A stretch of 40,256 bases of DNA from Caldifarciminota bacterium (GTDB lineage Bacteria; Hydrothermota; UBA3072). The notes below the pieces were generated by a model, which worked only from the letters and a program-made list of their open reading frames with translations, ran no database searches and had not been told where the DNA came from. The stretch is from assembly GCA_023131835.1 (NCBI GenBank), contig JAGLZA010000077.1, forward strand, positions 1 through 40,256, read 5' to 3'. A program made the position numbers and the translations under genes. This document shows, one piece after another, positions 5,956 through 14,931 of the stretch; positions within the stretch are counted from its first letter, which is position 1, and each line of letters starts with the position of its first letter.

Positions 5956-7778
5956 TCTACAGTTACTGATTTCGCCAGATTTCTCGGACGATCGACATCT
6001 CGCTTATTGAGGACAGCACTGTAATATGCCAATAATTGAAGAGGCAATGCCACTAATATAGGAGATACATTCTCACCACAGGGAGGAATATAGAAAACCT
6101 CATCACTTATATCCTTTATCCTCTTATCACCTTCAGTAGCTATCGATATGATTCTGGCACCTCTTGAACGAACCTCCTCTATATTACTCAGCATCTTTTC
6201 ATACACAGAGGACTGGGTAGCAATTGCAACAACAGGGCTGTTTTTATCAATAAGTGCTATAGGACCATGCTTCATCTCCCCTGCCGGATAGCCTGTTGCA
6301 TGAATATAGGATATCTCTTTTAATTTCAAGGCACCTTCCAGGGCAGAAGGGTAATTAATCCCTCTCCCTATGAACATAAAGTCCCTTGAATCCTTGAACT
6401 TTTCTGCTATCTGTTTTATACTGTCGGCTTTATTTAGTATCGTTCTCATCTTCTTTGGTATCTCAATGAGTCCTTTTAACTTTTCATCTATTGAAGAAGC
6501 CTCAAGTGCCCATCTGAGCTTTGAAAGATATAGAGCCATAAGGTATAACTGGAGTATTTGTGATGTATAGGCTTTTGTGGAAGCAACGCCTATTTCAGGA
6601 CCTGCGTTTATATACACCGTGCTCTCTGATTCCCTTGCTATCGTACTACCTCTAACATTTACTATGGAAAGAACCTTGAGGAATTTTGCCTTAGCCTCGC
6701 GGAGACCAGCAAGGGTATCTGCTGTTTCTCCTGATTGACTTACAGCTATAACAAGGGTTTCTCCGCCCATAACGGGATTCCTGTATCTGAATTCCGATGA
6801 GATGTCAACTTCTGTATGTATTCTCGCAAATTCCTCAAAGAGATATTTTCCTATATAACCTGCATGCCAGGATGTCCCACAGGCTTGAATAACAATATCA
6901 GTTAGATGTGCAAGGTCATGGGGTGAAAAATGAAAACTCTCGCCAAGATTAAACTCACCATCCTCAATCCTGAGGGCAATATTCCTCTCAATAACCTCTG
7001 GCTGTTCATATATCTCTTTGAGCATATAATGGGCATATTCTCCCTTATCAAGGCTGGTGGGACTCCATTTTATCTCTTTTTCTTTCTTTTCTATCCTCTT
7101 GCCTTCTTTATCATAGAATTCTACACTGTCTTTTCTTAAAACAGCCAGTTCTCCATCACTCATAATGATAACCCGTCTGGTGTGATCGATAATAGCCGGA
7201 ATGTCCGAGGCAGCCAAACTCTCATTGTTTCCCAATCCCACAATCAATGGACTTCCCTCCCTGTATATAACAATACGATCAGGTTCACTGGAGACGATCA
7301 CTGCGATTGCAAAGGACCCTCTCAGTTTTGAAACAGATTTGAGAACGCTCTCTTTTAGGTCTCCATTGTAATTCTCTTCTATGAGATGGGCTATGACCTC
7401 CGTGTCCGTATTCGATTGAAATATATGTTTATTTTTAATAAGTTCCTCTTTTAGAGAGTAATGATTTTCAATTATACCATTATGAACTACTGCAATTTTA
7501 CCACTACAATCTACCTGTGGGTGGGCATTTTGATCTGATGGTTCTCCATGGGTCGCCCATCTTGTATGCCCAATACCAGCCCCACCACCAATTGGTCTAT
7601 CTGAAAGGATATCCTGAAGTACCATCAATCTTCCAAGTGCCTTCCTCACTTCAAGCTCACCATCCATAATCGAAGCAACCCCGGATGAATCATAACCTCT
7701 GTATTCTAATCTCCAGAGTCCTGCCATCAAGACAGAGTTCAAATCCTTATCACCCACATATGCCATAATACCACACAT
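5952..7778 (-). CDS. glmS: Glutamine-fructose-6-phosphate aminotransferase (isomerizing)
   Basis: This enzyme makes glucosamine-6-phosphate from fructose-6-phosphate and glutamine, the first step to UDP-GlcNAc for peptidoglycan and LPS. The N-terminal class II glutamine amidotransferase domain begins MCGIMAYVG with the catalytic Cys2, followed by GHTRWATHGEPSDQNAHP. Two SIS domains follow (VIAVSQSGETADT; FIGRGINYPSALEGALKLKE). The C-terminus RPRNLAKSVTVE is canonical. At 608 residues it is full length. The ATG directly abuts the glmM stop and the ribosome binding site GGGGAGG lies within the glmM end, indicating coupling. There is no room for a glmS ribozyme. Confidence 0.97.
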   Translation of the reverse strand: MCGIMAYVGDKDLNSVLMAGLWRLEYRGYDSSGVASIMDGELEVRKALGRLMVLQDILSDRPIGGGAGIGHTRWATHGEPSDQNAHPQVDCSGKIAVVHNGIIENHYSLKEELIKNKHIFQSNTDTEVIAHLIEENYNGDLKESVLKSVSKLRGSFAIAVIVSSEPDRIVIYREGSPLIVGLGNNESLAASDIPAIIDHTRRVIIMSDGELAVLRKDSVEFYDKEGKRIEKKEKEIKWSPTSLDKGEYAHYMLKEIYEQPEVIERNIALRIEDGEFNLGESFHFSPHDLAHLTDIVIQACGTSWHAGYIGKYLFEEFARIHTEVDISSEFRYRNPVMGGETLVIAVSQSGETADTLAGLREAKAKFLKVLSIVNVRGSTIARESESTVYINAGPEIGVASTKAYTSQILQLYLMALYLSKLRWALEASSIDEKLKGLIEIPKKMRTILNKADSIKQIAEKFKDSRDFMFIGRGINYPSALEGALKLKEISYIHATGYPAGEMKHGPIALIDKNSPVVAIATQSSVYEKMLSNIEEVRSRGARIISIATEGDKRIKDISDEVFYIPPCGENVSPILVALPLQLLAYYSAVLNKRDVDRPRNLAKSVTVE

Positions 7779-9119
7779 TTAATTCCTCCCCTGTTGTTCT
7801 ACTATATCACAGAGCCTTCTTGCACCCTTTAATGTTGGCGCTTCTGCTATAACACGAACCACTGGCTCTGTCCCACTCATTCTTATGTGAACCCAGCTGT
7901 CATTCGTTTCTATCCTTACTCCATCTCTCAAGTCAAGTTTCTTATCCTTATTGGCATTCTTTACCCTTTCAACGAATTTATTCCGTTTTTCTTCATCCTT
8001 TAACTTTACAGTATGTTTTACTATCCTATACTGCGGTATCGTATTCATTAAATGGGATAAAGAGGTATCCCTCTCCGTAAGATATTGGAGAATGAGTGCC
8101 ATTGCACCCATTGCATCACGCGTATACTGTAGTGTTGGAATGATAACCCCACCATTCCCCTCACCCCCTATTATTGCATTTTTATCTTTCATCCACGAAA
8201 CCACATTCGCTTCCCCAACAGGTGACCTGAAGAAAGAAACTCCGGCTCTCCCGGCAATATCCTCCACAGCCCTTGTAGTGGATAGATTGACGACAACCGG
8301 GCCCTTCTCCTTCTTCAAAATCGCATCAACAGCAAGAACAATGGTATTTTCCTCTCCAAGGGCATCACCTTTATCAGAAACAATAGACAGACGATCACCA
8401 TCAGGATCGGTAGCAAAACCAATGTCGGCCTTTACTTCTTTCACCTTTTCCATCAATTCTATAAGACTCTTTACCCCGGGTTCAGGTTCCCTCAAAAATT
8501 CTCCTGTTCCATCACAGAAAATAGGATAGACAGCACAATTAAGACGCTTAAGGAATTCCGGATAAGCTCTGGATGCCGCACCGTTCACACAATCTACCAC
8601 TACGGTAAATCTCCTCCTGGATATTTCAACCGGATTTATAAATCCATTGCCAAGGACTCCCTTTATATGATTTTCTATTGCCTCACTATTTTCCCTTCTC
8701 TTCCCTAATCCATCCCATTCATGCCAAATAACAGGTTTTTCTTCATAGGAAAAGAATTCCCTGGCCTTATCCTGGTCAAGGAATTCTCCTTCAGCACTAA
8801 CCAGTTTTAAGGCATTCCATTGTGTTGGATTATGTGATGCAGTAATCACAATTCCCCCGGAAGCATTGGAAGTCTTCACATTATAGAGTAGAGTTGGAGT
8901 CGGAACCACCCCTACATCAATAACATCTACTCCAACGCCCATAAGTCCTGCGAAGACGGCATTCTTCAATGTTTCCCCTGATATCCTGCTATCCCTTCCT
9001 ACTATTACCTCCCCTCCCTCTAAGAATTCTCCGAAATGTGCGGCATAGTTCAAGACAACGGAAGGATCCAGACCATCACCTACAATTCCTCTAATACCTG
9101 ATACGCTCTTTATAATCAT
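7779..9119 (-). CDS. glmM: Phosphoglucosamine mutase-type phosphohexomutase
   Basis: This 446-residue enzyme would convert glucosamine-6-phosphate to glucosamine-1-phosphate, the step after GlmS, its operon neighbour. The alpha-D-phosphohexomutase motifs are all present: phosphoserine loop TASHNPTQWNALK (Ser95), metal loop DPDGDR (residues 238-243), sugar-binding GGEGNGG, and phosphate-binding RMSGTEPVVRV near the C-terminus. The sugar loop GEGNGG resembles archaeal/thermophile-type phosphoglucosamine or phosphomannomutases, so some breadth of substrate is possible; the context favours GlmM. GGAGAGG precedes the ATG. Its first 29 bases overlap the end of hflX. Confidence 0.88.
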   Translation of the reverse strand: MIIKSVSGIRGIVGDGLDPSVVLNYAAHFGEFLEGGEVIVGRDSRISGETLKNAVFAGLMGVGVDVIDVGVVPTPTLLYNVKTSNASGGIVITASHNPTQWNALKLVSAEGEFLDQDKAREFFSYEEKPVIWHEWDGLGKRRENSEAIENHIKGVLGNGFINPVEISRRRFTVVVDCVNGAASRAYPEFLKRLNCAVYPIFCDGTGEFLREPEPGVKSLIELMEKVKEVKADIGFATDPDGDRLSIVSDKGDALGEENTIVLAVDAILKKEKGPVVVNLSTTRAVEDIAGRAGVSFFRSPVGEANVVSWMKDKNAIIGGEGNGGVIIPTLQYTRDAMGAMALILQYLTERDTSLSHLMNTIPQYRIVKHTVKLKDEEKRNKFVERVKNANKDKKLDLRDGVRIETNDSWVHIRMSGTEPVVRVIAEAPTLKGARRLCDIVEQQGRN

Positions 9120-10182
9120 CTATCCTCTCCAATAAGGAATCTAATCCCTTCTTCTCCTTTGCTGAGATGAATATAGCATTGGGATTTTGTTTTTGCAAGT
9201 GAGATAAAATCACAGAATCATAAACCATATCAATCTTGTTATAGACCATGATATTATATTCGCTTTGGATTTCCAATCCCTCCATAACAAGAGAAGTCTC
9301 TTCTAATTCCTCTTTATACCTCTCGGAAGAAGCATCTACTAATATCAAGCGGAGATCTGCGGTAATGGCCTCTTCAAGGGTAGATCTAAAGGAAGCCATG
9401 AGTTGCGTGGGGATTCCCCGAATAAAACCCATTGTATCGGTAAGAAGAAATTTATTTCCTCTCTTTGTAACACCTATACGAGTTAGAGGATCAAGTGTGA
9501 CGAAGAGTTGATCATCCACCTCTGCTCCTGCATGAGTCAACGCATTGAGGAGTGTCGTTTTACCTGAATTTGTATAGCCTAAAATAGATACAGTAAACAT
9601 CCCATCTCGATGACTCCTCTGAATCCTTCTTGTCCTTTCTATTTTATTGAGCTCTTTCTTGAGGTAATCTAACCTCTTTCGAATCTTCCTTCTATCAACC
9701 TCTAATTTCTTTTCTCCGGGACCTCTCGTCCCGATTCCTCCTCCCAGTCTTGAGAGTTCTTTCCCTCGACCGATGAGTCTTGTCAGACGGAAGGATAGTT
9801 GAGCAAGTTCAACCTCTATCTTAGATGCCTTTGTTTTTGCATGTTGTGCAAAGATATCAAGGATTATATCATATCTATCAAGCACCTTCTTTCCTGTCAG
9901 CTCTTCAAGATTAACAATCTGAGCAGGAGAAAGGGGTTCATTAAAAAGCAGTATATCAACATCAATGCTCCGAAGCGATTGAGCTTTACCCTTGCCAATA
10001 AAATAGGCAGAATCCGGTTTATCCTTGACCTGTATAATCTTCTCAATAGGAATACTCCCTGCAGTCTTTGCAAGTGATTCTAATTCCTCTAACTCATATA
10101 ACTCTGTGCCCTTTTCATCGGAATTTCTAACAAGGCCCACGATGAGGACCTTTTCCTTTTTATTGTCCTGTAGTTCAATCAT
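9091..10182 (-). CDS. hflX: Ribosome-associated GTPase HflX
   Basis: HflX splits stalled or stressed ribosomes using GTP hydrolysis. The N-terminal HflX domain contains YFIGKGKAQSL and FNEPLSPAQ, then the glycine-rich linker RLGGGIGTRGPGEKKLEVDRR. The G domain has G1 GYTNSGKTT (about residue 202), G3 DTMGF (about 249) and G4 NKID. At 363 residues it is a compact but complete family member. It is the first gene of the minus-strand cluster and overlaps glmM. The ATG has no Shine-Dalgarno and sits seven bases after a -10-like hexamer, so the mRNA may be leaderless. Confidence 0.94.
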   Translation of the reverse strand: MIELQDNKKEKVLIVGLVRNSDEKGTELYELEELESLAKTAGSIPIEKIIQVKDKPDSAYFIGKGKAQSLRSIDVDILLFNEPLSPAQIVNLEELTGKKVLDRYDIILDIFAQHAKTKASKIEVELAQLSFRLTRLIGRGKELSRLGGGIGTRGPGEKKLEVDRRKIRKRLDYLKKELNKIERTRRIQRSHRDGMFTVSILGYTNSGKTTLLNALTHAGAEVDDQLFVTLDPLTRIGVTKRGNKFLLTDTMGFIRGIPTQLMASFRSTLEEAITADLRLILVDASSERYKEELEETSLVMEGLEIQSEYNIMVYNKIDMVYDSVILSHLQKQNPNAIFISAKEKKGLDSLLERIDDYKERIRY

Positions 10183-10189
10183 TAATGGG

Positions 10190-10217
10190 AAGATAATAAC
10201 AAATACTCAAAAATCAA
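10190..10217 (-). promoter_or_regulatory. Candidate hflX promoter (leaderless)
   Basis: TTGATT (10217-10212) and TATCTT (10195-10190) are separated by 16 bases. The start codon at 10182 is seven bases past the -10, where transcription would begin. It is weaker than the other promoters listed. Confidence 0.4.
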
Positions 10218-10810
10218 GTGGGGTGATTCCTAAACACCGCCCCATTATTCAAACAGCAGATTAACGAAAGAGGAATTAATGTGTTGATCAGTTGGTGCGT
10301 TAGTGAGTTGGTTTGTTGTTCGTAGGGGCACGGGGCCCGTGCCCCTACGATTTAAAGGAGAGTGAACAATGACATCCGAAAGGACAAGGTGTACCTTGCC
10401 CCTACAGATATCGCGACTGGGAAGTCGCTCCTACAGGGCGCGAAACTTGTAGAGGCAATTCATGAATTGCCCCTACTCCAAAAAGAGGTGAGGGCGAACG
10501 CAGTTCGCCCCTACAAAAAAAATTCTCTGCGAACTCTGTGGTTAAACAATCAGTTTAATCAGAAAGAATCTGTGTCTAAAAAAACGGTGGGAGGGTTATG
10601 TGCTCTCTCTCGAATTACAAAAAATCAGGGGTGAGGGTGGGCTCTTTCGTTCATCTGCGTTTATCTGCGGTTAAATTTTTGTGCGTGGGGATGGGTTCTT
10701 TAAATCGGTTTAATCGGTGGAAATCAGTGTCAAAAAAACGGGTTATAGGAGTGGGATTAAAACCGCATGGGTTACCCCTACATAAAAATCTTAAAACTCC
10801 CCATCAAAAA
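10218..10810. repeat. Repeat-filled spacer between hflX and tRNA-Val (includes composite copy 2)
   Basis: I see no gene in this stretch. A 29-bp palindrome lies at 10321-10349 (arms CGTAGGGGCACGGG). Composite copy 2 spans 10383-10479: a GACAAGGTGTACCTTG module, a GCGACTGGGAAGTCGC module, then GGCAATTCATGAATTGCC. It is followed by a GGCGAACGCAGTTCGCC palindrome. The block 10367-10405 closely repeats 3737-3775. Word repeats follow, with TTTAATC/AATCAGTGTC words at 10548-10600 and 10696-10745. Short open frames here are built from repeat sequence. Confidence 0.65.
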
Positions 10811-10812
10811 GG

Positions 10813-10840
10813 TTGACAATTCACCGCCTCTTGTTATAAT
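10813..10840 (+). promoter_or_regulatory. Consensus promoter of the tRNA-Val/thrS operon
   Basis: TTGACA (10813-10818) and TATAAT (10835-10840) both match the sigma-70 consensus exactly, with 16 bases between. The tRNA 5' end lies 11 bases after the -10, leaving a leader of only a few bases. Confidence 0.85.
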
Positions 10841-10850
10841 ATGACAAAAT

Positions 10851-10923
10851 GGGCGATTAGCTCAGGGGTTAGAGTATTTGCGTGACATGCAAAGGGTCAG
10901 TGGTTCAAATCCACTATCGCCCA
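10851..10923 (+). tRNA. tRNA-Val (anticodon GAC)
   Basis: This is a 73-nt cloverleaf. Acceptor GGGCGAT pairs with ATCGCCC, with discriminator A. The D-arm is GCTC-AGGGGTTA-GAGT. The anticodon stem TTTGC/GCAAA encloses loop GTGACAT, giving anticodon GAC. The T-loop is TTCAAAT. No CCA is encoded. It is only 16 bases upstream of thrS and shares its promoter, so thrS mRNA must be released by 3' end processing of the tRNA or be read as a tRNA-mRNA dicistron. Confidence 0.95.
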
Positions 10924-10939
10924 TTTTTGATAGTTTGAT

Positions 10940-12865
10940 ATGAAAATAAAGATTAATATAAGTAATAAGAGCACTGTTATAGAAACAGAAGAAGGACTTT
11001 CCCTAAAAAAAATTCTTGAAAGGAAAGAGCCTTCTCTATTAGATAAATATGCTGTGGCATGGTGTGATGAAAAGTTAATTGATTTCCATACGCCTGTCAG
11101 AGAGGAAGGGGAGTATTTTCTTCTTTCATTGAACGATGAGCGTTCGATGAAAGCAATGTGGCATACAACATCCCATATAATGGCTCAGGCAGTAAAACGT
11201 CTGTATAAGGTAAACCTTGCAATTGGCCCTGCAATTAAAGATGGCTTCTATTATGATATTGACACCCAAACCCCATTTACAGATGAAGACCTTAATAAAA
11301 TCTCGAAAGAGATGAAAAAAATAATCGAGAGCAATTATCCTATTGAATACGAATCAATAACAAAGAAAAACGCAAAGGAGATATTTGCTGATAATAAATT
11401 TAAACTTGAACTAATTCAGGAGATAGAGGATGAACAAGTATCTATCTATAAGCAAGGGGGATTTATTGACCTTTGTAAGGGACCACATCTATTATCCACT
11501 GGCAAGGTTTCAGCCTTCAAATTATTATCGGTTGCTGGCTCCTACTGGAGAGGGGATGAACATCGGGAATCACTACAACGCATATACGGAATATCCTACT
11601 CAAATAAGGAATCACTTAATGAATACCTTTATCGTTATGAAGAGGCAAAGAAGAGAGATCACAGAAAACTGGGAAGGGAATTGGATCTTTTTAATATCTA
11701 TGAAGATGTGGGAGCAGGACTCGTGGTATGGCATCCAAAAGGTGCAACAATAAGAGAGGTCATAGAGGAATTCTGGAAGAAAGAGCATATAAAACGAGGC
11801 TACGAGATAATAAGAACCCCCCATATTGCAAAGAGTAAACTCTGGAAAATATCAGGGCATTATGATTATTACCTGGAGAATATGTATACCTTCAAAGTCG
11901 ATAATGAAGAATATGTGCTAAAACCAATGAACTGTCCCTACCATATTCTTGTATACAATAGTGATATCAGGAGTTATCGTGACCTTCCAATAAGATATGC
12001 AGAACTTGGAACCGTGTATCGTAATGAGAGATCAGGTGTTCTTCACGGGATGTTACGGGTCCGTGGGTTCACAATGGATGACGGTCATATATTCTGCAGG
12101 GAAGACCAGGTGACAGACGAAATCGGGAAGGTGCTGGATTTTGCATTTGATATGATAAAAACATTTGGATATAAGGATTTTGAAGTACATCTTTCAGTAA
12201 GAGACCCTGAACATAAAGAGGATTATGCCGGGAATGATAAAGAATGGGAAAAAGCAGAAGGAGCATTGATTGAGACACTAAATGAAAGGAATATCGAGTA
12301 TGAGCGAAAAGAAGGGGAAGCAGTCTTCTACGGACCAAAGATTGATATAAAAATAAAGGATGCTCTCGGTAGAGAATGGCAGGGTCCAACCATTCAATTT
12401 GATTTCAACCTACCAGGGAGATTCAAAATGAAATATATTGGCGAAGATGGAAATGAGCATCCCGTCTATATGATTCACCGCGCTCTCCTCGGATCACTTG
12501 AACGCTTTGTTGGCGGGCTAATCGAACACTACAACGGAAATTTTCCTCTCTGGCTGGCTCCGACTCAGATCAGGGTGCTTACTGTCACAGATAAAGGAAA
12601 TGAATTCGCAAAGGAAATGTACGAAAAATTAAAGATGAATGGGTTCCGTTGCGAACTGGACTTGAAAAATGCAAAGTTATCAAAAAAAATCAGGGATTCG
12701 GAAATACAAAAAATTCCATATATATTCATCATAGGAGCGAAAGAAGTTGAATCAGAAACCATATCGCTAAGACATCATCTCGAGGGAGATATTGGCAGTT
12801 TCAGCATCAAGGAGGTACTAACTCATATAAAAGGAGAACTTAACAGGGAGGTAACTTATATCTAA
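10940..12865 (+). CDS. thrS: Threonyl-tRNA synthetase
   Basis: ThrRS charges tRNA-Thr. In order it has an N-terminal TGS domain (about 1-60), an editing domain with HTTSHIMAQAV and CKGPHL, a class II core with MNCPYHILVY (zinc Cys) and RNERSGVLHGMLRVRGFTMDD, and an anticodon-binding domain with LAPTQIRVLTV. At 641 residues it is full length. The ATG has no Shine-Dalgarno; the 16 bases after the tRNA are U-rich. No T-box or other leader is possible in this space. It is first in the conserved series infC-rpmI-rplT-pheS-pheT. Confidence 0.96.
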   Translation: MKIKINISNKSTVIETEEGLSLKKILERKEPSLLDKYAVAWCDEKLIDFHTPVREEGEYFLLSLNDERSMKAMWHTTSHIMAQAVKRLYKVNLAIGPAIKDGFYYDIDTQTPFTDEDLNKISKEMKKIIESNYPIEYESITKKNAKEIFADNKFKLELIQEIEDEQVSIYKQGGFIDLCKGPHLLSTGKVSAFKLLSVAGSYWRGDEHRESLQRIYGISYSNKESLNEYLYRYEEAKKRDHRKLGRELDLFNIYEDVGAGLVVWHPKGATIREVIEEFWKKEHIKRGYEIIRTPHIAKSKLWKISGHYDYYLENMYTFKVDNEEYVLKPMNCPYHILVYNSDIRSYRDLPIRYAELGTVYRNERSGVLHGMLRVRGFTMDDGHIFCREDQVTDEIGKVLDFAFDMIKTFGYKDFEVHLSVRDPEHKEDYAGNDKEWEKAEGALIETLNERNIEYERKEGEAVFYGPKIDIKIKDALGREWQGPTIQFDFNLPGRFKMKYIGEDGNEHPVYMIHRALLGSLERFVGGLIEHYNGNFPLWLAPTQIRVLTVTDKGNEFAKEMYEKLKMNGFRCELDLKNAKLSKKIRDSEIQKIPYIFIIGAKEVESETISLRHHLEGDIGSFSIKEVLTHIKGELNREVTYI

Positions 12866-13382
12866 AAAACCAGAACGAAGAATAAACGAAGAAATAAAGG
12901 CGGTAAAGATCCGTTTGATAGACGGCGAGGGTAATCATAAAGGAGTAGTGGACAGAAATACTGCTATCAGGGAAGCAAAAGAGAAGGGTCTTGACCTTGT
13001 TGAGGTCGTGGAAGATACAAATCCACCTGTCTGCAAGATGATAGATTATGGGAAATATCTCTATCAACAGAAAAAGAAAACAAGAAAGGAAAGAAAAAAA
13101 CAAAAACAGACACTTAAAGAAATGAAATTTTATCCCAAGATAGAACGGCATGATTATGAAACCAAGTTGAGACATATAAGGAAATTCTTAAGCGATAATA
13201 ATCCTGTCCGTATTCAGATATGGATGAGGGGGAGAGAGAAACTGCATCCCGAATTAGCAAGAAATTTGCAGCAAAGAATCATAAAGGATACCGAAGATAT
13301 TGCTAAAATCCAGGAAGGAGAAAAATCCACAGCACAACGTTTTCAATTCCAGTTAATGCCTACAGGAGGTAGTAATGCCTAA
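12858..13382 (+). CDS. infC: Translation initiation factor IF-3 (AUA start)
   Basis: IF-3 prevents 70S joining and proofreads the start codon in the P site. The 174-residue protein has the N-domain signature RRINEEIKAVKIRLIDGEGN, a lysine-rich linker helix, and a C-domain (EMKFYPKIERHDYETKL). The family N-terminus is in frame only back to an ATA codon at 12858, because TAA lies two codons upstream. GGAGG is six bases from that ATA. A later TTG at 12915 would delete the conserved N-terminus. E. coli infC starts with AUU and autoregulates through its own discrimination against such codons; AUA here would serve the same role. It overlaps thrS by eight bases. Confidence 0.9.
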   Translation: MSKKPERRINEEIKAVKIRLIDGEGNHKGVVDRNTAIREAKEKGLDLVEVVEDTNPPVCKMIDYGKYLYQQKKKTRKERKKQKQTLKEMKFYPKIERHDYETKLRHIRKFLSDNNPVRIQIWMRGREKLHPELARNLQQRIIKDTEDIAKIQEGEKSTAQRFQFQLMPTGGSNA

Positions 13383-13566
13383 GTTAAAAACAAAAGGTGC
13401 AATCAAAAAGAGATTTAGAACTACAAAAACGGGTAAGATAAAGTTCAAAAGAGCAAACAGTAATCATCTACGATCAAAACACTCAAACAAGAATAAGAAC
13501 AGGCTTAATAAAGATAAGATACTACCAAGCGCAGAAAGCAAAAGGTTGAAAAACCTTATACATTAG
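13375..13566 (+). CDS. rpmI: 50S ribosomal protein L35
   Basis: This 63-residue, strongly basic protein begins [20 protein letters not shown], the canonical bL35 N-terminus, and continues with [12 protein letters not shown]. bL35 binds 23S rRNA in the large subunit. It overlaps the end of infC by eight bases and is preceded by GGAGG inside infC. The gene order infC-rpmI-rplT is the standard arrangement. No L20-binding pseudoknot leader can be recognised by eye. Confidence 0.96.
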   Translation: MPKLKTKGAIKKRFRTTKTGKIKFKRANSNHLRSKHSNKNKNRLNKDKILPSAESKRLKNLIH

Positions 13567-13574
13567 GAGGATTG

Positions 13575-13940
13575 ATGCCAAGACAAAAGAATGTAGTCGC
13601 AAGGCGAGAAAGAAGAAAGAAGATACTAAAGAGGGCAAAAGGCTTCTTCGGAAAGAGGAAGAACTCATACAGGATAGCAAAAGAAGCTGTTATGAAAGCA
13701 CTCGCCTATGCCTATAGGGATAGACGCCGCAGGAAGAGGGACTTCAGAGGTCTCTGGATCATAAGAATAAATGCAGCCGCACGACTCAATGGACTTTCGT
13801 ATAGCAAGTTAATTGCTGGACTTAAGAAAGCGAATATACCCCTAAACAGAAAGGTCCTTGCGTATATCGCAGTCAGGGAACCAGAGGTCTTCACCAATAT
13901 AGCGGAGATTGCAAAAGAGACACTGAATGAAGTTAGATGA
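13575..13940 (+). CDS. rplT: 50S ribosomal protein L20
   Basis: bL20 is an assembly protein of the large subunit. The 121-residue sequence begins [20 protein letters not shown] and contains [20 protein letters not shown] and [20 protein letters not shown] use the ATG at 13575; a TTG one codon upstream is in frame, but AGGAGG is better spaced for the ATG. In many bacteria L20 represses rpmI-rplT translation. It overlaps pheS by 14 bases. Confidence 0.96.
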   Translation: MPRQKNVVARRERRKKILKRAKGFFGKRKNSYRIAKEAVMKALAYAYRDRRRRKRDFRGLWIIRINAAARLNGLSYSKLIAGLKKANIPLNRKVLAYIAVREPEVFTNIAEIAKETLNEVR

Positions 13941-14931
13941 CCTCAAAAAGAATGCAAAAGAGGATATTAATAAAGCTACCCTCATTAAAGAATTAGAAAG
14001 TGTTCGCATAAAGTACCTGGGCCGCAAGGGTAGTTTAACCAATATCCTGCATTCTATTGGTGATTTTCCAAAGGAAGATAGACCTCTCATAGGACAGACT
14101 GCTAACAAGCTGAAGAGAGAGATAACAAACCTCCTTGAAGAGAAGAAAAAATACCTCGAGGAGTCCCGGGCCCTCGAATGGGAAGATCTCAGCCTTCCTG
14201 GAAGAAAAACCTCCAAAGGTTCCCTTCATCCACTAACAATCTTATCTCAGGAGATTATAGATATATTCATGTCAATGGGCTTTTCAGTGGTCAGGGGACC
14301 TGAGATTGAGACAGAGTATTACAACTTCAATGCCTTGAATACCCCTGAGGATCATCCAGCGCGGGACCTACACGATACCTTCTATCTGAAAGACGGCAGA
14401 CTATTAAGAACCCATACATCCCCTGTTCAGATTAGAACCCTTGAGAAGCATTCTCCACCCTTGCGTATAATCTCACCAGGGCGTTGCTATCGGGTTGACA
14501 CCTTTGATCCTACACACTCTCCAACATTTGTTCAAATAGAGGGATTATGGGTCGATTATGATGTCTCAATGTCTGACCTCTTTGGAACACTGGAATTGTT
14601 CACGAAAAAAATCTTTGGAGAGGGAATAAGAACAGAATTCCTGCCCGGTTATTTCCCATTTACCGAACCATCAGCCGAAGTGTGGATTCAATGTCCCTTC
14701 TGTGATGGGAAAGGATGTTCTGTATGCCATAGCGGACTGATAGAAATACTTGGTGCGGGAATGGTTCATCCAAATATCCTCAAGAATCTGGGGTATTCCG
14801 AATTTACAGGTTTTGCATTTGGATTGGGAGTGGATAGGATAGCTATGATAAAATATAATATAAATGATATTAGATTATTCTACCAGAACGACATCCAATT
14901 CCTAAATCAGTTCAATGAAATTAAATTATAA
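13927..14931 (+). CDS. pheS: Phenylalanyl-tRNA synthetase alpha subunit
   Basis: This is the catalytic subunit of the (alpha-beta)2 PheRS. A short N-terminal coiled coil (residues 1-85) is followed by the class II core: [40 protein letters not shown] (motif 2 region), [13 protein letters not shown] and the terminal [13 protein letters not shown] (motif 3). [13 protein letters not shown] cluster in the insertion suggests a metal site, a feature seen in some bacterial PheS. The length of 334 residues is normal. Its stop overlaps the pheT start by 17 bases. Confidence 0.96.
   Translation: MKLDDLKKNAKEDINKATLIKELESVRIKYLGRKGSLTNILHSIGDFPKEDRPLIGQTANKLKREITNLLEEKKKYLEESRALEWEDLSLPGRKTSKGSLHPLTILSQEIIDIFMSMGFSVVRGPEIETEYYNFNALNTPEDHPARDLHDTFYLKDGRLLRTHTSPVQIRTLEKHSPPLRIISPGRCYRVDTFDPTHSPTFVQIEGLWVDYDVSMSDLFGTLELFTKKIFGEGIRTEFLPGYFPFTEPSAEVWIQCPFCDGKGCSVCHSGLIEILGAGMVHPNILKNLGYSEFTGFAFGLGVDRIAMIKYNINDIRLFYQNDIQFLNQFNEIKL

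Noticed and set aside
7779-7800. glmS ribozyme
   Set aside because: glmS directly abuts glmM, so there is no untranslated region to hold it.
7951-8529. 192-residue open frame on the plus strand inside glmM
   Set aside because: Antisense shadow of a well-conserved enzyme; no ribosome binding site and no recognisable domain.
10362-10816. Two overlapping plus-strand frames of about 70-90 residues
   Set aside because: They are built from the palindromes and word repeats that recur in other spacers in different frames.
10924-10939. T-box or attenuator leader for thrS
   Set aside because: Only 16 bases separate the tRNA end from the start codon.
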